Shown here piece by piece: positions 4,323-8,292 of a DNA stretch of 8,292 nt. The notes under the pieces were generated by a model that had not been told where the DNA came from, ran no database searches, and saw only the letters and a list, made by a program, of their open reading frames with translations. The translations under genes and the position numbers were made by a program. The first letter of the stretch is position 1. Each line of letters begins with the position of its first letter. Origin of the DNA: Oscillospiraceae bacterium UBA3851 (GTDB lineage: Bacteria > Bacillota > Clostridia > Oscillospirales > Oscillospiraceae); assembly GCA_002392625.1 (NCBI GenBank), contig DGHJ01000014.1, forward strand, positions 26,329 through 34,620, given 5' to 3'.

Positions 4323-6713
4323 ATGACGCAGCATTTCGACCTGAACAACGGCTGGGAGTTCGCCGAGCAGTTCACCGAGGCGGCGCTGACCGACCGCGCC
4401 GCCGGGTCCTTCGTGCCCGTGCGGCTGCCCCACACCTGCCGCGAGACGCCCTACGACTACTTCGACGAGTCCTCCTACCAGATGGACTGCCTCTATCGCC
4501 GGGAGCTGACCGTGCCGGCGGCGTGGGCGGACAAATGCCTGCTGCTGACCTTTGGCGCCGCGGGCCACTTCGCCCAGGTGTATCTGGACGGCCAGCTGCT
4601 CTCCGAGCACCGCTGCGGCTACACGGCCTTCACGGTGGATCTCACCGGCCGGGCCAAGCCGGGACAGACCCACCTGCTGGCCGTCCGGGTGGACAGCCGG
4701 GAGACGCTGGATCAGCCGCCCTTCGGTTTCGTCATCGACTACATGACCTACGGCGGCCTCTACCGGGAGGCGTGGCTGGAGGTGAAGGAGCGAGCCCACA
4801 TCACTGACGTGTTCGCCCGGCCCCGCGTCGATGGCACGGTAGAGAGCGACGTGTTTTGTAAGGCGCTGGACGGCGGCTTCGCCATCCGCCAGACGGTCGC
4901 ACTGAACGGCGCAAGGGTGACGGAGAAGACCACCTCTGTGGACGGCGGAAGCACGCCCTCCGTGCCGGTGACGCTGAAGGTCCCCTGCGTGAAGCTGTGG
5001 GACATCGACTCGCCCACCCTCTATACCCTGACCACGGAGCTGCTGCGCTGCGACGCGGTGCTGGACGCGCACACCGTGCGCATCGGCTTCCGGGAGGCCC
5101 GCTTCGAGGCCGACGGCTTCTACCTCAACGGCCGCAAGGTGAAGCTCCGGGGCCTGAACCGCCACCAGAGCTACCCCTACGTGGGCTACGCCATGCCCGC
5201 CTCCATCCAGCGTATGGACGCGGATATTCTGAAAAAAGAGCTGGGGCTCAACGCCGTGCGCACCTCCCACTATCCCCAGTCCCACCACTTCCTGGACCGG
5301 TGCGACGAGCTGGGCCTGCTGGTGTTCACCGAGATCCCCGGCTGGCAGCACATCGGGCAGAGCGACAAATGGCGGCGCCAGGCGGTGGAGAACGTGGCCG
5401 AGATGGTGACGCAGTACCGCAACCACCCCTCCATCATCCTCTGGGGCGTGCGGATCAACGAGTCCAAGGACGACGACGCCCTGTACGAGAAAACCAACGA
5501 GACGGCCCGGCGGCTGGATCCCACCCGCCCCACCGGCGGCGTAAGGTGCAGCAAGAAGAGCCACCTGTTGGAGGACGTGTACACCTACAACGACTTCGTC
5601 CACGACGGGGAGCAGAAGGGCTGTGAGCCCAAGAAGAACGTGACCTCCGATATGGCAAAGCCGTATCTCATCAGCGAGTACAACGGCCATATGTTCCCCA
5701 CCAAGATGTTCGACAGTGAGCCTCACCTCGCCGAGCACACCCTGCGCCACGCCAATGTGCTGGACGCGGTGGCGGCGGAGAGCGACATCGCAGGCAGCTT
5801 CGGCTGGTGCATGGCCGACTACAACACCCATCAGGACTTCGGCAGCGGCGACCGGATCTGCTACCACGGCGTGCTGGATATGTACCGCAACCCCAAGCCG
5901 GCGGCGGCGGTGTACGCGGTGGAGCAGGACGAGACGCCCGTGCTGGAGATCAGCTCCGACATGGCCATCGGCGAGCACCCCGCCAGCAATCTGGGCAGGA
6001 TCTACGTCCTCACCAACGCCGACAGCGTGCGCATGTACCGCAACGGCCTGCTGCTCCACGAGTACACCCACGCCGACAGCCCCTATCAGCATCTGCGCCG
6101 CGGCCCCATTCTCATCACCGATTTCATCGGTCCCCGGCTGGAGCAGGAGGAGGGTATGCCGCCAAAACAGGCCCGGTTGGTGAAGGATATCCTCAACTAC
6201 AGCGCCGTCAACGGCTTTGCCAGGCTGCCGCCGAAGATCATGGCCAAGGCCGGCGTGGCCATGGCCAAATACCGCATGACCTTTCAGGACGCCTACGATC
6301 TGTACGGCAAGTACATCGGCAACTGGGGCGACGTGGCAGTGACCTTCCGCTTCGAGGCCGTGAAGGACGGCCGGGTGGTCAAAACCGTGGAGAAGACCCC
6401 CATGCGACAGGTATCGCTGGACGTAAAGGCGGACCACACCGCGCTGCGGGAGGGCGCCACCTATGACGTCGCCGCCGTCCGGGTGGTGGCCAGAGACCAG
6501 AGCGGCAACCGGCTCCCCTTCTGCAACGAGGCGGTGGAGCTGGCAGCGGAAGGTCCGCTGGAGATCATCGGGCCGAAGCTCCTGCAGCTGCGGGGCGGCT
6601 GCGGCGGCACCTATGTAAAAACCACCGGCCAAAGCGGCGCGGGCGCACTGACGCTCCGCTGCTTGCAGGCCGAATCGGTACGTATTCCATTCCATATCGA
6701 GATAGAGCAGTAA
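4323..6713 (+). CDS. Glycoside hydrolase family 2 protein (beta-galactosidase/beta-glucuronidase type)
   Basis: A 796-residue retaining beta-glycosidase without a signal peptide, so it acts in the cytoplasm on imported sugars. Domains in order: jelly-roll sugar-binding domain (about 1-155, with the family block GGLYREAWLEV), immunoglobulin-like domain (about 157-257), TIM barrel (about 258-535), and C-terminal beta-sandwich modules (about 540-796, ending in a bacterial GH2 C-terminal-like segment). In the barrel, LRGLNRHQSYPYVGYAM, NAVRTSHYPQS and FTEIPGW are GH2 signatures. The acid/base should be Glu380 in NHPSIILWGVRINES, where VRINES stands in place of the usual SLGNES or SVANEP. The nucleophile should be Glu452 in ISEYNGH. 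Substrate is uncertain: the motifs are neither those of classical LacZ nor of classical UidA. It is the first gene of an operon; the next start is 10 nt after its stop. Confidence 0.93.
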   Translation: MTQHFDLNNGWEFAEQFTEAALTDRAAGSFVPVRLPHTCRETPYDYFDESSYQMDCLYRRELTVPAAWADKCLLLTFGAAGHFAQVYLDGQLLSEHRCGYTAFTVDLTGRAKPGQTHLLAVRVDSRETLDQPPFGFVIDYMTYGGLYREAWLEVKERAHITDVFARPRVDGTVESDVFCKALDGGFAIRQTVALNGARVTEKTTSVDGGSTPSVPVTLKVPCVKLWDIDSPTLYTLTTELLRCDAVLDAHTVRIGFREARFEADGFYLNGRKVKLRGLNRHQSYPYVGYAMPASIQRMDADILKKELGLNAVRTSHYPQSHHFLDRCDELGLLVFTEIPGWQHIGQSDKWRRQAVENVAEMVTQYRNHPSIILWGVRINESKDDDALYEKTNETARRLDPTRPTGGVRCSKKSHLLEDVYTYNDFVHDGEQKGCEPKKNVTSDMAKPYLISEYNGHMFPTKMFDSEPHLAEHTLRHANVLDAVAAESDIAGSFGWCMADYNTHQDFGSGDRICYHGVLDMYRNPKPAAAVYAVEQDETPVLEISSDMAIGEHPASNLGRIYVLTNADSVRMYRNGLLLHEYTHADSPYQHLRRGPILITDFIGPRLEQEEGMPPKQARLVKDILNYSAVNGFARLPPKIMAKAGVAMAKYRMTFQDAYDLYGKYIGNWGDVAVTFRFEAVKDGRVVKTVEKTPMRQVSLDVKADHTALREGATYDVAAVRVVARDQSGNRLPFCNEAVELAAEGPLEIIGPKLLQLRGGCGGTYVKTTGQSGAGALTLRCLQAESVRIPFHIEIEQ

Positions 6714-6723
6714 AGGAGGGCCT

Positions 6724-8190
6724 ATGCAAGACAGATCCAAAATCATCTTCGGCAACGTCATATCCGACGGCGACTACCGCAAGGCGGTGAAATCCAAGGC
6801 AAAGTACGCCCGGAAATTCGGCGACGACGCCCAGGCGCCCCACCCCGCCATCGTGGTGGAGAACCCCCACATCGGCCCTGCCCTGGGCGTGCGGGACATC
6901 CGCATTCAGGACGGCCAGGGTGACGCGCCCTTCGACACAGAAAAGGGCGTCATCGTGGGCAACATCCGCATGGGCTTCGGCCACTACCGCATCTCCATGG
7001 CCATGGCCTCCGCCGCCCACGCCCTGGGCTACCAGCCCTACTGGATGGACCTGAACTCCTACAGCGATACCACCTGCACCAAGGTCATCGGCGCACAGAA
7101 CGACCTGTACTCCCTGGGCTCCCGCATTTCCCAAAAGAGCAAGCTCTTCAACAAGCTGGTCTGGGAGCCTATGAACTACGAGGGCTTCCGCAAACTGAGC
7201 TACAATTCCTCCGACCAGAAGAACGCCGAGCTGATGGCCCCCGTGTTCCAGAACGTGCCCAAGGACATCCCCGTCATCGGCACCCACGTCTGGCCCGCCC
7301 AGGCCGCCATCCACGCCGGCATGAAGTACGTGGTCAACGCCATCCCCGACAACTGGCCCATGGCGCTCCACCTGGCCGAGGGCAGCGTCCACACCATCCA
7401 GACCCACTTCGCCTACCAGGGCTACCGCGTCCTCAACGGCATGCGGGGCGACGAGGTGCTCAAGCCCATGCCGGAGGACAGCCTGGTCTACACCGGCCAC
7501 TACATCGACGATGAGCTGGTGCGCAACATCGAGTCCGACTGCGCCGAGCGCATGGCCCGGAAGGAGCAGGGCAAGCCCATGCGCTTCCTGCTGACCATCG
7601 GCGGCGCCGGGGCCCAGAAGGAGATCTTCGCCGCCATCATCCGCTACCTGCTTCCCATGATCGAGTCCGGCAAGGCCGCCCTGTACGTCAACGTGGGCGA
7701 CTACCGCAACGTGTGGGATGAGCTGGTGCGCGAGATCCCCGGCCTATCCGGCGTGTCCACCGAGCACTTTGAGGACTGGGCCGAGACCCAGAAGTTCGCT
7801 GCCGAGGCCGTCGCCGGCGACGTTACCGGCGTCCACGCCTTCTACCACGGCAACATCTTCCAGGCGGTGTACGCCACCAATTTGCTGATGCGCAGCTGCG
7901 ACGTGCTGGTCACCAAGCCCAGCGAGCTGGCCTTCTACCCCGTGCCCAAGCTGTTCATCCGCCGCATCGGCGGCCACGAGCAGTGGGGCGCCGTCCACTC
8001 CGCCGAGATCGGCGACGGCACCCTGGAGTGCCGCGACATCCCCCATACCCTGCAGATGATCGAGCTGTTCATGAACGATAACGTGACGCTGCGGGATATG
8101 TGCGACAACATCGTGCGCAACAAGTCCATGGGTATCTACGACGGCGCCTACAAGGTGGTCGAGCTGGCCATGGGCCTGAAGAACAAATAA
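6724..8190 (+). CDS. GT-B-fold glycosyltransferase-like protein (MurG/MGDG-synthase type), substrate unknown
   Basis: A 488-residue soluble protein that I cannot assign to a characterised family. After about 70 residues of unique N-terminus, features match the order seen in GT28-like GT-B enzymes. These are VGNIRMGFGHYR (78-89, like the N-terminal glycine/GH loop of MurG and MGDG synthases), VVNAIPDNWPMALHLAEG (203-220, like the conserved Asp/His segment), VYTGHYID (255-262, like the interdomain TGxP segment), LLTIGGAGAQKE (289-300, glycine-rich loop opening the C-terminal domain), and SCDVLVTKPSELAF (391-404, like the nucleotide-sugar-binding region). No membrane span is seen. The Shine-Dalgarno AAGGAGGG overlaps the stop of the glycoside hydrolase gene. 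Third codon positions are very rich in C, suggesting high expression. The fold call is inference from motif order; it could be a transferase, a phosphorylase-like enzyme or a non-catalytic relative. Confidence 0.7.
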   Translation: MQDRSKIIFGNVISDGDYRKAVKSKAKYARKFGDDAQAPHPAIVVENPHIGPALGVRDIRIQDGQGDAPFDTEKGVIVGNIRMGFGHYRISMAMASAAHALGYQPYWMDLNSYSDTTCTKVIGAQNDLYSLGSRISQKSKLFNKLVWEPMNYEGFRKLSYNSSDQKNAELMAPVFQNVPKDIPVIGTHVWPAQAAIHAGMKYVVNAIPDNWPMALHLAEGSVHTIQTHFAYQGYRVLNGMRGDEVLKPMPEDSLVYTGHYIDDELVRNIESDCAERMARKEQGKPMRFLLTIGGAGAQKEIFAAIIRYLLPMIESGKAALYVNVGDYRNVWDELVREIPGLSGVSTEHFEDWAETQKFAAEAVAGDVTGVHAFYHGNIFQAVYATNLLMRSCDVLVTKPSELAFYPVPKLFIRRIGGHEQWGAVHSAEIGDGTLECRDIPHTLQMIELFMNDNVTLRDMCDNIVRNKSMGIYDGAYKVVELAMGLKNK

Positions 8191-8209
8191 CAAATAAGGA
8201 GAGAGAAGA

Positions 8210-8292
8210 ATGAAACTATCCGGCAAAGCCAAGCTGTCCTACGCCCTGGGCGCTGTGGGCAAGGACATGGTGTACATGCTCTCGGCCAGCTA
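8210..8292 (+). CDS. GPH/MelB-type sugar:cation symporter, 5' end only
   Basis: Only the first 27 codons lie in the window. The start ATG 8210 has a Shine-Dalgarno AAGGAG (8196-8201) 8 nt upstream and follows the previous stop by 19 nt. The visible sequence MKLSGKAKLSYALGAVGKDM continues VYMLSAS. The LSYxLGAxGKDMVYM pattern at the very N-terminus is characteristic of glycoside-pentoside-hexuronide (GPH) symporters of the major facilitator superfamily, which import di- or monosaccharide glycosides with H+ or Na+. The rest, including the residues that bind the cation and sugar, is outside the window. Its place after a cytoplasmic glycoside hydrolase supports a sugar-uptake role. Confidence 0.82.
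   Translation, partial: MKLSGKAKLSYALGAVGKDMVYMLSAS

Noticed and set aside
4230..6761. An 843-codon open frame on the minus strand opposite the glycoside hydrolase.
   Set aside because: It mirrors the GH2 gene, whose GC-rich codon use removes antisense stops. The product is a low-complexity Val/His/Gly/Ala-rich sequence with no recognisable domain, while the plus strand encodes an intact GH2 enzyme with promoter and ribosome-binding site.
6565..7500. A 311-codon minus-strand open frame opposite the GT-B-like gene.
   Set aside because: It is the antisense shadow of a strongly codon-biased gene and is Val/Gly/His-rich without motifs.

Overview
The window looks like chromosome from a high-GC, anaerobic Clostridia-type Firmicute, most likely a gut member of the Oscillospirales. 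This is an inference from several traits. The Shine-Dalgarno sites are strong (AAGGAGG type). Sigma-A promoters with 17-bp spacers and near-consensus boxes are easy to pick out. There is a PadR / DUF1700 / DUF4097 cassette, an aldo/keto reductase carrying ferredoxin-type clusters, and a glycoside-use operon with a GPH-type symporter. Species cannot be named from the sequence. No insertion sequence, CRISPR array, integrase or phage gene is visible.

Layout. Bases 1-485 hold the 3' part of an RluA-family pseudouridine synthase. A single tRNA-Val(GAC) follows at 563-638 with its own consensus promoter and a hairpin terminator. Bases 776-2694 form a tightly overlapping three-gene operon: a PadR-family repressor, a DUF1700/HAAS-like membrane protein, and a membrane-anchored DUF4097 protein built from a roughly 19-20-residue repeat. 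A separately promoted 51-residue single-span membrane protein lies at 2785-2940. It ends at a bidirectional terminator shared with the convergent aldo/keto reductase gene (3000-4121, minus strand).

Bases 4122-4322 are a divergent control region with a promoter for each direction and a 7-bp inverted repeat at the start of the plus-strand transcript. Downstream is a probable sugar operon: a cytoplasmic family 2 glycoside hydrolase (4323-6713), a 488-residue protein with GT-B (MurG/MGDG-synthase-like) glycosyltransferase features (6724-8190), and the first 27 codons of a GPH/MelB-type sugar:cation symporter (from 8210). Gaps in this operon are 10 and 19 nt, so co-transcription is very likely.

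How the parts may work together (inference). The PadR cassette looks like a self-regulated envelope-associated module. The last three genes look like an import-and-hydrolyse pathway for a glycoside in which a glycosyltransferase-like protein is embedded. That middle protein is the least expected element and the best candidate for something new.
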